Shown one piece after another: positions 16,666 through 24,309 of a stretch of DNA of 64,000 nt. The stretch's first letter is position 1, and each line of letters opens with the position of its first letter. Source of the stretch: UBA1127 sp965116355 (GTDB lineage Bacteria; Chloroflexota; Dehalococcoidia; Lucifugimonadales; UBA1127); contig OZ220679.1 in the NCBI GenBank assembly GCA_965116355.1, positions 744,001 through 808,000 on the forward strand, in the 5' to 3' direction. Under the pieces are notes generated by a model, which was given only the letters and a program-made list of their open reading frames with translations, had not been told where the DNA came from and made no database searches. The position numbers and the translations under genes were made by a program.

Positions 16666-17481
16666 TTACTGCCCCGGCCCTTGGCCGCTCGCGGCCCCGA
16701 GGCCCGTCAGGAACTCGTGCACCCTTGCCTCACGCTCGCCGGGCGCCGACGACGCGACGAGGTCAACGAGCGCGCTGCCGACGACGACGGCGTCCACCTC
16801 GTCCGGGAGCGCGTCCACCTGCGCCTTCCGCGAGATGCCGAAGCCGACGGCGAGGGGGGTGTCCGTGCGGCTGCGGACGCGGCTGATGAGGGACGCGGCT
16901 TCCGGCAGCGGCTGGTCGCGAGCGCCCGTTACGCCCAGCAGGCTGACACAGTAGATGAAGCCGTGGGCGGATGCGCATGCCGCGTCGATGCGGTCGTCCG
17001 TGCTCGTGGGCGCCAGCAGCGGCACGAGGCCCAATTCCCGGCGCAGGCAGGCCTCCAGGAACGGCTCATGCTCCTCCACCGGCAGGTCGGGCACGATAAA
17101 GCCGTCAACTCCCACTGACGCAGCGTCGGCGACCAACCGGTCCAGGCCATACGCTAGGAACGGGTTGTAGTAGCCCATCAGCACCATTGGCATCGCGACG
17201 CCCTTCTCTCGGAGCGCTCCAGCCGTCGAGATGCAGCTCGACAGGGTTACGCCCTGCGCGAGCGCCCCTTCGCTGGAACGCTGGATCGTCGGGCCCTCGG
17301 CAAGCGGGTCGCTGAAGGGCACGCCCAGCTCGAGTGCGGCGGCGCCGGCCCGCTCCAAGGCGGGCACCACGGCCATCGTGGCGTCTATGTCTGGAAAGCC
17401 GACGGTGAGGAATGGCACCACCCTCGTTGGGTCGCCCGCCCCGGTCCGTTTCAGACTCTTTTCCAGCGCTTGCCAGCCCAT
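16666..17481 (-). CDS. trpA: tryptophan synthase alpha subunit
   Basis: A 271-residue TIM barrel that cleaves indole-3-glycerol phosphate to indole and glyceraldehyde 3-phosphate, normally working with TrpB. The catalytic Glu is Glu51 in LELGVPFSDP. The second catalytic acid, Asp60 of the E. coli enzyme, is Glu62 here (SDPLAEGPTIQ). The loop-closing and phosphate-binding segments (LMGYYNPFLAYG, AVGFGIS, VVGSALVD) are present. The start is ATG 17479-17481 with AGGGG upstream; the frame remains open much further but runs opposite the protease gene. No trpB or other trp genes are beside it. It lies 8 bp after the CPBP protease and 14 bp before aroH. Confidence 0.95.
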   Translation of the reverse strand: MGWQALEKSLKRTGAGDPTRVVPFLTVGFPDIDATMAVVPALERAGAAALELGVPFSDPLAEGPTIQRSSEGALAQGVTLSSCISTAGALREKGVAMPMVLMGYYNPFLAYGLDRLVADAASVGVDGFIVPDLPVEEHEPFLEACLRRELGLVPLLAPTSTDDRIDAACASAHGFIYCVSLLGVTGARDQPLPEAASLISRVRSRTDTPLAVGFGISRKAQVDALPDEVDAVVVGSALVDLVASSAPGEREARVHEFLTGLGAASGQGPGQ

Positions 17482-17489
17482 GCACACCC

Positions 17490-18173
17490 CTAGAAGACCG
17501 CAATAAAGGCGAGGAAGTTCTGCAGGCTGTGTGCCAGGATTGCGGGGCCAAGGCACCGCGTCCGCACAAAGACCCACGTCAGTATCAAGCCGGACATGAA
17601 GGCCGGCGCCAGCAGCCCGACGTCGCCGTGCGCCGCGGCGAAGAAAGCCGACGACAGCGCTGCCGCGCCTATGAGCCCAAACTTCCGTCGCAGGCCCTGA
17701 AAGACGAACCCGCGGAAGAAAGTCTCCTCCGCAACCGGCCCGACCACAATGACCACGAAGGCCGCCGCCAGCCGCGCGAAGCCCTCGGCTGCCCGGACCG
17801 CTGCCGGCAACTCCGGGGGCGTCAGGGACGTCCAGCCAAGCTCCTCCACCACCAGCACGTAGGCCGCCGTCAGCAGGAGGCTGGCTGTCAGGCCGATGAA
17901 GGGGACCAGCCACCCGGCAAGGCCCTCCGAACGGCAGAACCCCAGTTGCTCGGACGTCGCGCTGTATTTGCCTATGGTAAACCGCAGGGCTGCCAGGAGC
18001 ATCAGCCCTTGCAGCGCCGCCGACGTCAGCAGGATTGTGGCAAGCTCCCCAAAGGCGTCCACCGAGCGGAGCCACCAAGCCACGCCGACCAGCGCGATGC
18101 CGCCCAGGACGACGATGGTCAGCGCCTTGGCAATATCGAGTGACCCCCAAGGCGCCGCCTCAACTCTGCTCAA
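17490..18173 (-). CDS. CPBP-family intramembrane metalloprotease
   Basis: A membrane protein of the CPBP (Rce1-like, Abi) family, about 227 residues from a TTG at 18171-18173. The frame remains open to another TTG at 18278, so the start is uncertain. The glutamyl-protease motifs are clear: EExxxR as AEETFFRGF, FxxxH as FFAAAHGD, and a C-terminal His in LAHSLQNFLA. There are about seven hydrophobic segments. Bacterial members cleave membrane-embedded peptides or handle prenylated substrates, often unknown. It sits between acpP and trpA in a minus-strand block, and nothing in the context points to a specific substrate. Confidence 0.85.
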   Translation of the reverse strand: MSRVEAAPWGSLDIAKALTIVVLGGIALVGVAWWLRSVDAFGELATILLTSAALQGLMLLAALRFTIGKYSATSEQLGFCRSEGLAGWLVPFIGLTASLLLTAAYVLVVEELGWTSLTPPELPAAVRAAEGFARLAAAFVVIVVGPVAEETFFRGFVFQGLRRKFGLIGAAALSSAFFAAAHGDVGLLAPAFMSGLILTWVFVRTRCLGPAILAHSLQNFLAFIAVF

Positions 18174-18342
18174 CGGGAATAGACCTCGTGGAGATTGCGT
18201 ACCCTGCCGCAAGAACGTGGGCAATATACCACGCCGCAGCTTGGCGGCACAATGAGAGACTAGGGGGAATAAACACAAGCCAGAGCTTTCCGATCAGTGC
18301 GAAAAGCCCTGGCCTGGAGCTGCTTCCGTGGGTGCGCGCGCC

Positions 18343-18603
18343 CTACGAGTCCTGGGCGCCCTTGGACTTCAGGAAGTCGACGGCATTCTGTACCGTGCGG
18401 ATTTGCTCGGCGTCTTCGTCAGAGATCTCGAGGGTGTTGTCGTCGTCCGAGAACTCTTCCTCGAAAGCCATGATGAGCTCGACAAGGTCCAGTGAGTCAG
18501 CGTTGAGGTCCTCGGTGAAGGAAGCGTCGGGCTTCACCTGGTCCTCGCTCACCCCAAGCCTGTCGGCCACCAGACTCTTGACGCGCTCTTCCACGGTAGC
18601 CAT
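18343..18603 (-). CDS. acpP: acyl carrier protein
   Basis: An 86-residue acidic four-helix protein that carries growing fatty acyl chains on a phosphopantetheine arm. The attachment site is Ser37 in ADSLDLVEL. The start has GAGGAGG about 7 nt upstream. The C-terminal part is slightly longer and more acidic than in E. coli AcpP. It follows nusB by 20 bp and fabD two genes earlier, so the block yceD-rpmF-fabD-nusB-acpP is a shortened version of the common yceD-rpmF-plsX-fabHDG-acpP operon, lacking plsX, fabH and fabG here. Confidence 0.97.
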   Translation of the reverse strand: MATVEERVKSLVADRLGVSEDQVKPDASFTEDLNADSLDLVELIMAFEEEFSDDDNTLEISDEDAEQIRTVQNAVDFLKSKGAQDS

Positions 18604-18623
18604 GGGTCATTCCTCCTCGTTAT

Positions 18624-19124
18624 CTAACCTTTGGGTTCTCCCTGCATAGCGTCATGCAAGGATCCCAACACTCCATTGATAAACCGCGGGGAACTCTCGC
18701 CGCCGAAGAGCTTGGCGAGCTCCACCGCTTCATTTATCACAATCTTAGGGGACGTGTCGCGCTCCACGGTTAGCTCAAATACGGCCAATCGCAGCAGGCA
18801 CCGGTCAACCAGTGAAAGTTGTTCCACGGGCCACGCCGGCGCGAACCGCTGGATCTGGGCGTCCAGGTCCTTGCTGTGCTCCTGCACACCCGCAACCAGC
18901 CCGCGGGTGAACTCCTCACGGGAAGCGCCCAGGTCGCTGTCCTCCAGCAGAGCGTCCAGAACATCATCTGCGTTGTGGCGCGTGGCGTCCAATTCGAAGA
19001 GGGCCTGAAAGGCCAAGGCGCGGCCTCTGCGCCTCGGCGGGAGGGAGGAACAGCTCCACTCCTCGTCTTCCTGCTCTTCCTCGTCTACCGGCTCTATTGT
19101 TTGAAACGGTGCGAGTGACGTCAC
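18624..19124 (-). CDS. nusB: transcription antitermination factor NusB
   Basis: A 166-residue all-helical NusB-like protein that binds boxA RNA with S10 and supports rRNA transcription antitermination. The conserved RRRGRALAFQALFELD, the LLRLAVFEL region and the NEAVELAKLFGGESSPRFINGVLG segment are diagnostic. I choose the GTG at 19122-19124, six bases after the fabD stop; the frame stays open to 19304, but only by overlapping fabD. The N-terminal 25 residues are very acidic (DEEEQEDEEW), an unusual extension. Its place between fabD and acpP is atypical, as nusB often neighbours ribH or accB. Confidence 0.92.
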   Translation of the reverse strand: MTSLAPFQTIEPVDEEEQEDEEWSCSSLPPRRRGRALAFQALFELDATRHNADDVLDALLEDSDLGASREEFTRGLVAGVQEHSKDLDAQIQRFAPAWPVEQLSLVDRCLLRLAVFELTVERDTSPKIVINEAVELAKLFGGESSPRFINGVLGSLHDAMQGEPKG

Positions 19125-19129
19125 GGCGA

Positions 19130-20086
19130 TTACCCCGCAAGCGACAGCAGGCTCTTGGCGTCGTTGACACCGGTGACCTGCGCATCCGGGCAAGTGCGCC
19201 GAATGAGGCCGGACAGCACCTTGCCAGGACCGATTTCGTAGAACTGTGTCACGCCGGCATTCCACAGGTAGGATACAGAGCGGCGCCACTGCACGCAGCC
19301 GCACAACTGCTCCAGCAGCTCGTTCTTGATGTCTTCCCGCATGGTGATGGGTGTGGCGTCACAATTGGCGATGATGGGGACGTTGGCGTCGCTGAAGTTG
19401 GCCAGGGCCACCGCCTGCTCCATGCCCGCGACGGCCGGCCGCATAAGGTCGGTGTGGAAGGCTCCGCTGACCTGCAGACTGATGAGCCGCTTGGCTCCGC
19501 GAACGCTGGCGAGGTCCATGGCACGGGCCAGCGCTATCTTCTCGCCTGCTATCACGACCTGGTCAGAGGCGTTGATGTTGGAGATGTAGGCGCCGGTCTC
19601 CCGGCATATCTCCTCAACCGTTAGCTCGTCCAGGCCGAGGACGGCCGCCATGCCACCCTGCTGTTTCTGAGCCGTCTCGTGCATGAGACGTCCCCGTTCC
19701 TGCACAAGCCGTACGGCGTCGGGAATGCCGAGGACTCCTGCGGCCGCCAAGGCCGAATACTCGCCGACGCTGTGGCCGGCTGCGAAATCGGGGGTGGGCA
19801 GGTGCTCCGGCCCGGCAATTTCCTGCGATGCTCTCAGGAAGGCCAAGCTGGTGGCGAGAATTGCAGGTTGGGCGTTGATGGTGAGGTTCAGCTCCTCCTG
19901 GGGTCCCTCAAACATCAACTTGGTAAGCGGTCGATTGAGTGCTTCATCTACTTCGTCCAGCAGCCTGCGGGCAACGGGTGACTCATCATAGAGGTCCTTG
20001 CCCATACCCACGTGCTGGGTTCCCTGTCCGGGGAAAACGTAGGCTACCTTGGGGGTTGAGACGTCACTTTCAATTGTGCCACTCAT
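19130..20086 (-). CDS. fabD: malonyl-CoA:ACP transacylase
   Basis: A 318-residue FabD that moves malonyl from CoA to acyl carrier protein, feeding fatty acid elongation. The oxyanion-hole Gln (VFPGQGTQ), the nucleophile Ser106 in GHSVGEY, Arg131 in ERGRLM for the malonyl carboxylate, and catalytic His211 in GAFHTDLM are all visible. The C-terminal EIGPGKVLSGLI is typical. About 80 bp separate it from rpmF upstream, and nusB begins 6 bp after it. plsX and fabH, which usually precede fabD in this operon, are absent from the window. Confidence 0.97.
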   Translation of the reverse strand: MSGTIESDVSTPKVAYVFPGQGTQHVGMGKDLYDESPVARRLLDEVDEALNRPLTKLMFEGPQEELNLTINAQPAILATSLAFLRASQEIAGPEHLPTPDFAAGHSVGEYSALAAAGVLGIPDAVRLVQERGRLMHETAQKQQGGMAAVLGLDELTVEEICRETGAYISNINASDQVVIAGEKIALARAMDLASVRGAKRLISLQVSGAFHTDLMRPAVAGMEQAVALANFSDANVPIIANCDATPITMREDIKNELLEQLCGCVQWRRSVSYLWNAGVTQFYEIGPGKVLSGLIRRTCPDAQVTGVNDAKSLLSLAG

Positions 20087-20169
20087 CTATGTCTCCCTTT
20101 CCCTCAACAAGACCCTGCGGCCTGTTGCCCTACATCAGTCCGTGACAAATGAGACAATCTTGGTAGGGA

Positions 20170-20364
20170 CTAGCCACGCTCAAGGCCGGAGACGGAGATG
20201 ACCTCTCGGTCACGGTAGTACCCGCAAGACGGGCATACCCTGTGCGGCAGCTTGGGGCTGTGACAGTGTGAGCAAAAGGAGAGCCCATGCGTAGCGGCTT
20301 TGAAATGTGACGATCGCGACCGCTGCTTGGACTTGGACAGCTGTTTCTTGGGTTGCGCTCCCAC
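20170..20364 (-). CDS. rpmF: 50S ribosomal protein L32
   Basis: A 64-residue ribosomal protein of the zinc-binding type, with Cys31, Cys34, Cys44 and Cys47 (CSHC...CPSC). The N-terminal PKKQLSKSKQRSRSSH and the SHCHSPKLPHRVCPSCGYYRDRE-type core identify it. The GTG start overlaps the yceD stop (TAGTG), showing translational coupling of the pair. yceD-rpmF linkage is one of the most conserved gene orders in bacteria. The zinc form (rather than a Cys-less paralogue) implies that zinc supply is normally sufficient when it is made. Confidence 0.96.
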   Translation of the reverse strand: MGAQPKKQLSKSKQRSRSSHFKAATHGLSFCSHCHSPKLPHRVCPSCGYYRDREVISVSGLERG

Positions 20365-20909
20365 TATCGCCCTCTCTCAACCCCCGGATCCGTGGAGGGA
20401 AGCAACTCGTACAATCGCGCCCAGCGGGGATCCCTTATGTCTTCCCCGCACTGACACTTGCTCTCGTTGCGATTGACACCACACTCGGGGCAAATGCCTG
20501 CGCACTCAGGTTTGCAGAGAGGCTTCATGGGTAGGCTGGTTATCAGGTTCTGCCTGAGCGCCTCTCTGACGTCTAGTTCATTCGTCGCGTCTATCCGGAA
20601 CGCCTCATCTTCTACCAGTTCAGTGGCTATGGCCGTTCCGGTCGAGATATCCACGGTCGGGTAAAACTGCTCGCTTATCTCCGTACCCAGAGGCTCCTCA
20701 ATATCGGCCAGGCACCGGCTGCACTCGGCTGAAACCTCTGCCGTGAGACGTCCCAGCACCCATATGCCCATATCTGTTCGCGTGAACTTGAGCCAGCCCT
20801 CCAGATGCCGTGCTTGCAGACCCTCCCAGGAAGCCCTTGCTTCCTGGACCTTGTGCCACCGGGTTGATCCGATGGGCTCCTGCAACATTTGTGCAACGTT
20901 AAAGCGCAT
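20364..20909 (-). CDS. YceD/DUF177 family protein
   Basis: A 181-residue protein of the DUF177 family, known in E. coli and plants to be needed for normal 23S rRNA accumulation. Diagnostic parts are CSRCLADIEEPL in the middle, a VREALRQNLITSLPMKPLC stretch and a C-terminal zinc-ribbon-like CxxxCxGICPECGVN...CQCG. It overlaps rpmF by one base. It begins the minus-strand operon that continues through fabD, nusB and acpP, and a good promoter lies just upstream (20937-20966). Confidence 0.9.
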   Translation of the reverse strand: MRFNVAQMLQEPIGSTRWHKVQEARASWEGLQARHLEGWLKFTRTDMGIWVLGRLTAEVSAECSRCLADIEEPLGTEISEQFYPTVDISTGTAIATELVEDEAFRIDATNELDVREALRQNLITSLPMKPLCKPECAGICPECGVNRNESKCQCGEDIRDPRWARLYELLPSTDPGVERGR

Positions 20910-20936
20910 CAGACTCCACCGGTCTCACAGACAACG

Positions 20937-20966
20937 AGTCTAGGGGCAACAACCCGCGCTTGTCAA
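20937..20966 (-). promoter_or_regulatory. promoter of the yceD-rpmF-fabD-nusB-acpP block
   Basis: On the minus strand, TTGACA (20961-20966) and TAGACT (20937-20942) are 18 nt apart, ending about 28 nt before the yceD ATG. The -35 overlaps the left arm of an 11-bp perfect inverted repeat (20960-20970 with 21001-21011), a likely operator. Three copies of TGTGACA (21045-21051, 21066-21072 and, inverted, 21084-21090) lie further upstream. Confidence 0.55.
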
Positions 20967-21150
20967 GCATGAAGCAGATACAAACATTCGACATTCGTTA
21001 ATGCTTGACAACGACTGCGATTGAATGGGGACTGGGAAGCCTGTTGTGACAATCGGTTCGTGCCTTGTGACATTCAAGAGGTTTGTCACATCTGCCTTCA
21101 ACGAAGGATCCTTTTTGCAGGGCGCTCTCCCGCGCCGCAATTCCTCGCCG

Positions 21151-21861
21151 TTACAGCGTCAGCACGCGCTCCGAATCGCCCCACCGGCGCGCATGCTCGC
21201 GTACCCTCGCGTCCAGTTCCTGCCGGTACTCCGCCGACTGGATCGCGCCCGTCGTCATTATGTAAGCATCTTCGTTGTTATCCGTGTAGTAGCGTTTTCT
21301 GACGCCGACGGTCTCAAACCCGTACTTTCTGTAGAGTGCCTGCGCCAGGTCATTGGTGACGCGGACTTCCAGCGTAACCTCCCGGGCCTTGCGGAGGATG
21401 GACAGCTCGACGCTGCCGATGAGCAGCAGCTCGCCGATGCCTCTGCCGCGGTAAGCCTCCCTGACAGCGATGGCGGTGATGTGTGCCTCGTCCGCCATGA
21501 ACCACATGCCCACGTACCCGGGGATGATCTGCCGGGGACCGCCGCCCTCGACGGGCTGACGGCCGATCCGAGGCCACAGCCCCTGCAGCAGCCGCGACAG
21601 CAGCGAGGTGGTCGGAGCCGGCTCCTCGCGCACGCGCTCCATTTCCTCGGCGTCGACGTCTGCCGACGGGCGGTAGGACACGAGGTAGCGCGCCAATCGA
21701 TTATGTAACTCTTTCCGGAACGGCGTCGGCGGCCACGTTGTCGGGAACGCCTCCCGCTCGATATCGGCGACCGCCTGCGCGTCGTCGGGCAGCATGGGCC
21801 GCAGCGAGTAGGGCATCGCGGCTGTCGTGGGTTGCTCATGCTCCAGGATGCTCATAGACAA
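21151..21861 (-). CDS. rimI: RimI-like GNAT N-acetyltransferase
   Basis: A 236-residue GNAT protein resembling RimI, which acetylates the N-terminal alanine of ribosomal protein S18. The acetyl-CoA loop reads VREAYRGRGIGELLL, and the C-terminal NDLAQALYRKYGFETVGVRKRYY followed by EDAYIM is the RimI hallmark. It is longer than the usual 150 residues, because a polar insertion of about 45 residues lies near positions 66-112 before the conserved core strand, and a 35-residue tail follows. It ends 240 bp upstream of yceD on the same strand, with a promoter region between, so it is probably a separate unit. Confidence 0.85.
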   Translation of the reverse strand: MSMSILEHEQPTTAAMPYSLRPMLPDDAQAVADIEREAFPTTWPPTPFRKELHNRLARYLVSYRPSADVDAEEMERVREEPAPTTSLLSRLLQGLWPRIGRQPVEGGGPRQIIPGYVGMWFMADEAHITAIAVREAYRGRGIGELLLIGSVELSILRKAREVTLEVRVTNDLAQALYRKYGFETVGVRKRYYTDNNEDAYIMTTGAIQSAEYRQELDARVREHARRWGDSERVLTL

Positions 21862-22011
21862 GTCCTTCCGAGTCTGGCCTGCATGGTATCACGTCATCGA
21901 AGAAGATTGCCCCAAACCGGGTGCTCACCAAACCCGCACCCAACCCGTTATAGTGATTGCACAGGGCCAGCGAGATTCAGCGCAGCCTGATGAACCGACT
22001 GCGGAGGCCGT

Positions 22012-22587
22012 GTGCAGGACACTGAGACCCTTGTGCGGTCAGCACAGGAGGGAAACCTATCAGCCTTTGGGCAGGTGTATGAGGCGTACTACCTGAGGGT
22101 GTACCGTTACGCCGCAGCCAGGGTTGGACAGGGAGCAGAGGCAGAGGACATCACGCAAGAGGTCTTCTTGAAAGCGCTTAACTCACTGAACAAGTTCAAG
22201 TTCACCGGGCCGCCCTTCGCGGCCTGGCTGTTCCGCATTGCCCACAATCTGGTTATCGACCGCGCGCGGCACTACAAGACTGCCGCTGCCGCCACGTCCG
22301 GCCCGCCCGCTCCCATAGACGACGCCCTCTCCGTAGCCGGCGACGACAACGTTGAGGAGCAGGCGATGGTGTCGCTAGATATGGAAGCGCTCCGCGAAGC
22401 GCTAGACAAGGTAACGAAGCTCCAACGGCAGGTTATCGAGCTCCGATTCCTCGCCGGCCTCTCATTGGCTGAGACCGCGGCCGTCATGGGCCGGAACGAA
22501 AACGCCATTAAGGCGCTCCAACATTCGGCGCTCGGGGCCCTTCGACGCCTCCTGGCACCCCAGGCCTCCGCGGAGGTTGCGCCATGA
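22012..22587 (+). CDS. ECF-type RNA polymerase sigma factor
   Basis: A 191-residue sigma-70 family factor with only regions 2 and 4. Region 2 includes EDITQEVFLKAL and the PFAAWLFRIAHNLVIDRAR segment that recognises the -10. Region 4 has the helix-turn-helix LSLAETAAVMGRNENAIKALQHSAL. The start is a GTG at 22012 with GGAGG a few bases upstream. The stop overlaps the next gene by 4 bp (ATGA), so the two are translationally coupled. The downstream membrane protein is probably its regulator. Target promoters are unknown. Confidence 0.92.
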   Translation: MQDTETLVRSAQEGNLSAFGQVYEAYYLRVYRYAAARVGQGAEAEDITQEVFLKALNSLNKFKFTGPPFAAWLFRIAHNLVIDRARHYKTAAAATSGPPAPIDDALSVAGDDNVEEQAMVSLDMEALREALDKVTKLQRQVIELRFLAGLSLAETAAVMGRNENAIKALQHSALGALRRLLAPQASAEVAP

Positions 22588-23543
22588 GCACAAGCGACAT
22601 GCGAGTCACCGAAGCCCTTAACGACTGCCTCGAACTCATCGACAAGGGCAGCACGCTTGAGGAGTGTCTGGAGCGCTACCCCGAGATCTCGGGCGAGCTC
22701 GCCCCACTGCTGAACATGGCCCTGGAGACGCAGGAGACCGCAGGCAGCGTGCACCCCTCACCGGAGGCGCAGCGGGCGGGCCTCGGCGCCATCACGGACG
22801 CATGGACAGCGATGGAGGGGCGCCGCAAGCGCAGGGAACGGGGCCCGTGGCGCATACTCCGGCGGTCGTGGGTGCTGGCGGCCGTCGGCCTGCTGGTGCT
22901 CCTATTCGGCGGGTGGACCACGGCGACTGCCGCGCAGGACAGCGTACCCGGCGACACCCTCTATCCCGTCAAGCAAACGCGGGAGCGCGTCATGCTGGTC
23001 GTGGTCTTCACCCGCGGCGGCAAGGCGGACCTGCACGCCCGGCTCGCGGGGGAGCGCACGGAGGAGGCCGCCAAGCTCGCCGAGATGGGCAGCGACCCCG
23101 TCGTCGTCGACGAGGTCACGCAACGCCTGGCGGAGCACATGAACGAGTGTGTGTCCCTAATGGGCGGTCGGCTATCCGCCCACGGCAAACGGTCCTCGGG
23201 TTCCGTTGGGCTCTCCGGCCCCAGGGGGATGGGCTATGGACTGTCGCCCGACATGGTCATCGAGGGCACGCTGAGTATCGAGGAAAGGCCGCGCCGCTTC
23301 AGGCATGAGGGCAGGTTCGTGCGGCCTTGGACCGGCCACGGTTCCGAACGGCGGGCCGCCATGCAGGAGCGGTTCTTCCAGCAGTTCCAGCAATTCCGGG
23401 ACATGCGGCAGGGTCTCTCTGATGATCTGATCGCGCTGCACCGCGACCGCATGGAAGAGGCATTCGTGCGCTCGGAGCGGCTGCTGCTGGAGGCCTTCCT
23501 GCTGATGCGGGAGCTGGAGGACGTGCAGAACCCGCCGGAGTAG
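22584..23543 (+). CDS. DUF5667 membrane protein, probable sigma-factor partner
   Basis: A 319-residue protein with an N-terminal cytosolic helical domain (1-90), one membrane helix at about 96-112, and an outer part with the DUF5667 motif AQDSVPGDTLYPVKQTRERV near 117-136. The rest is a long, charged, helix-rich periplasm-side domain with a glycine-rich middle. The layout resembles anti-sigma factors, but I see no HxxxCxxC zinc motif. Because it overlaps the ECF sigma gene, a role in sensing at the envelope and holding the sigma factor is likely. This is inference from context; DUF5667 itself has no known function. Confidence 0.8.
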   Translation: MSTSDMRVTEALNDCLELIDKGSTLEECLERYPEISGELAPLLNMALETQETAGSVHPSPEAQRAGLGAITDAWTAMEGRRKRRERGPWRILRRSWVLAAVGLLVLLFGGWTTATAAQDSVPGDTLYPVKQTRERVMLVVVFTRGGKADLHARLAGERTEEAAKLAEMGSDPVVVDEVTQRLAEHMNECVSLMGGRLSAHGKRSSGSVGLSGPRGMGYGLSPDMVIEGTLSIEERPRRFRHEGRFVRPWTGHGSERRAAMQERFFQQFQQFRDMRQGLSDDLIALHRDRMEEAFVRSERLLLEAFLLMRELEDVQNPPE

Positions 23544-23745
23544 CCAACATCCGCGTTGTGTCCAGTCTGAGGGCTCGCGAGGATCAGTCCCCCGCGGGCC
23601 CTCGCTCATTTTGCCGCCAACCCGCTTCCCGCTCGCCTAGCGTCGCGTCAGGTGGGTGTGCTCCAATGCCGCCAACCGCTCACAACCCCTGGGGAAGTGT
23701 TGCCGTGCGCACCGGACCGGATGGCGTCGAACTGGAGGCCCACCC

Positions 23746-24264
23746 ATGATGACCTACGCCCTAGACCGCGCGACGATTGCCGAGCTGCTGGAGGCCGACC
23801 CGCCGCTGATACAAGGCTACGTCGACCTTGCCGCGCAGCTTCAACCCAACGGCTTCGACCTGACGTTGGCCGGGGTGGCCGCCTTCACCGAGCCGGGCGT
23901 CATCGGTGAGACCAACGCCCAGCGGCGGCTGGCGGAGGCCGAGCCCCTGCCCTTCGGCGCCGACGGCCTGCTGCACCTCAACACGGGCGCGTACCGCATC
24001 ACCTTCAACGAGGTGGTCTCGCTCCCGCTTGACGTTATGACAATCGGGCAGACGCGGTCGAGTCTGCTGCGATCAGGCGTTGCCGTCCACGGGGGCATTG
24101 GCGACGCGGGGTTTCGCGGTGTGTATCAGGCCTTGCTTGTGGTCTACCACACCGGAGGCTTCACCGTCTCGCGCAACGCCCGGCTGCTGCAGGTCGCGTT
24201 CTTCAGGCTGGCGCAGCCCGTGACCGAGGGCTACCAGGGGCGATTCCAGGAGCCGACTCGGTAG
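23746..24264 (+). CDS. dCTP deaminase/dUTPase-like protein
   Basis: A 172-residue protein of the trimeric dUTPase/dCTP deaminase fold. It has the N-terminal LQPNGFDLTL, the RSSLLRSGVAVHGGIGDAGFRG segment (dUTPase motif III-like, with Gly residues around the nucleotide), and a C-terminal strand region. This arrangement is found in archaeal-type dCTP deaminases and their deaminase-deficient dUTPase relatives. It would limit dUTP or produce dUMP. TGGAGG lies 7 nt before ATG 23746. It ends 45 bp before the convergent luciferase-like gene. Deaminase versus pure dUTPase activity cannot be decided here. Confidence 0.82.
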   Translation: MMTYALDRATIAELLEADPPLIQGYVDLAAQLQPNGFDLTLAGVAAFTEPGVIGETNAQRRLAEAEPLPFGADGLLHLNTGAYRITFNEVVSLPLDVMTIGQTRSSLLRSGVAVHGGIGDAGFRGVYQALLVVYHTGGFTVSRNARLLQVAFFRLAQPVTEGYQGRFQEPTR

Positions 24265-24309
24265 GTCACCGTTCACCCTTCGATTTCCCTCAGGGCGAAC
24301 GGACGCCCT

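Noticed and set aside
21045..21090. CRP-type site (TGTGA-N6-TCACA) from the TGTGACA repeats
   Set aside because: The spacing between half-sites is 15 nt, not 6, so a classical CRP/FNR site is not supported.
23545..23745. Short frame between the DUF5667 and dUTPase-like genes
   Set aside because: The in-frame extension to 23656 has no ribosome binding site; the better start is 23746.
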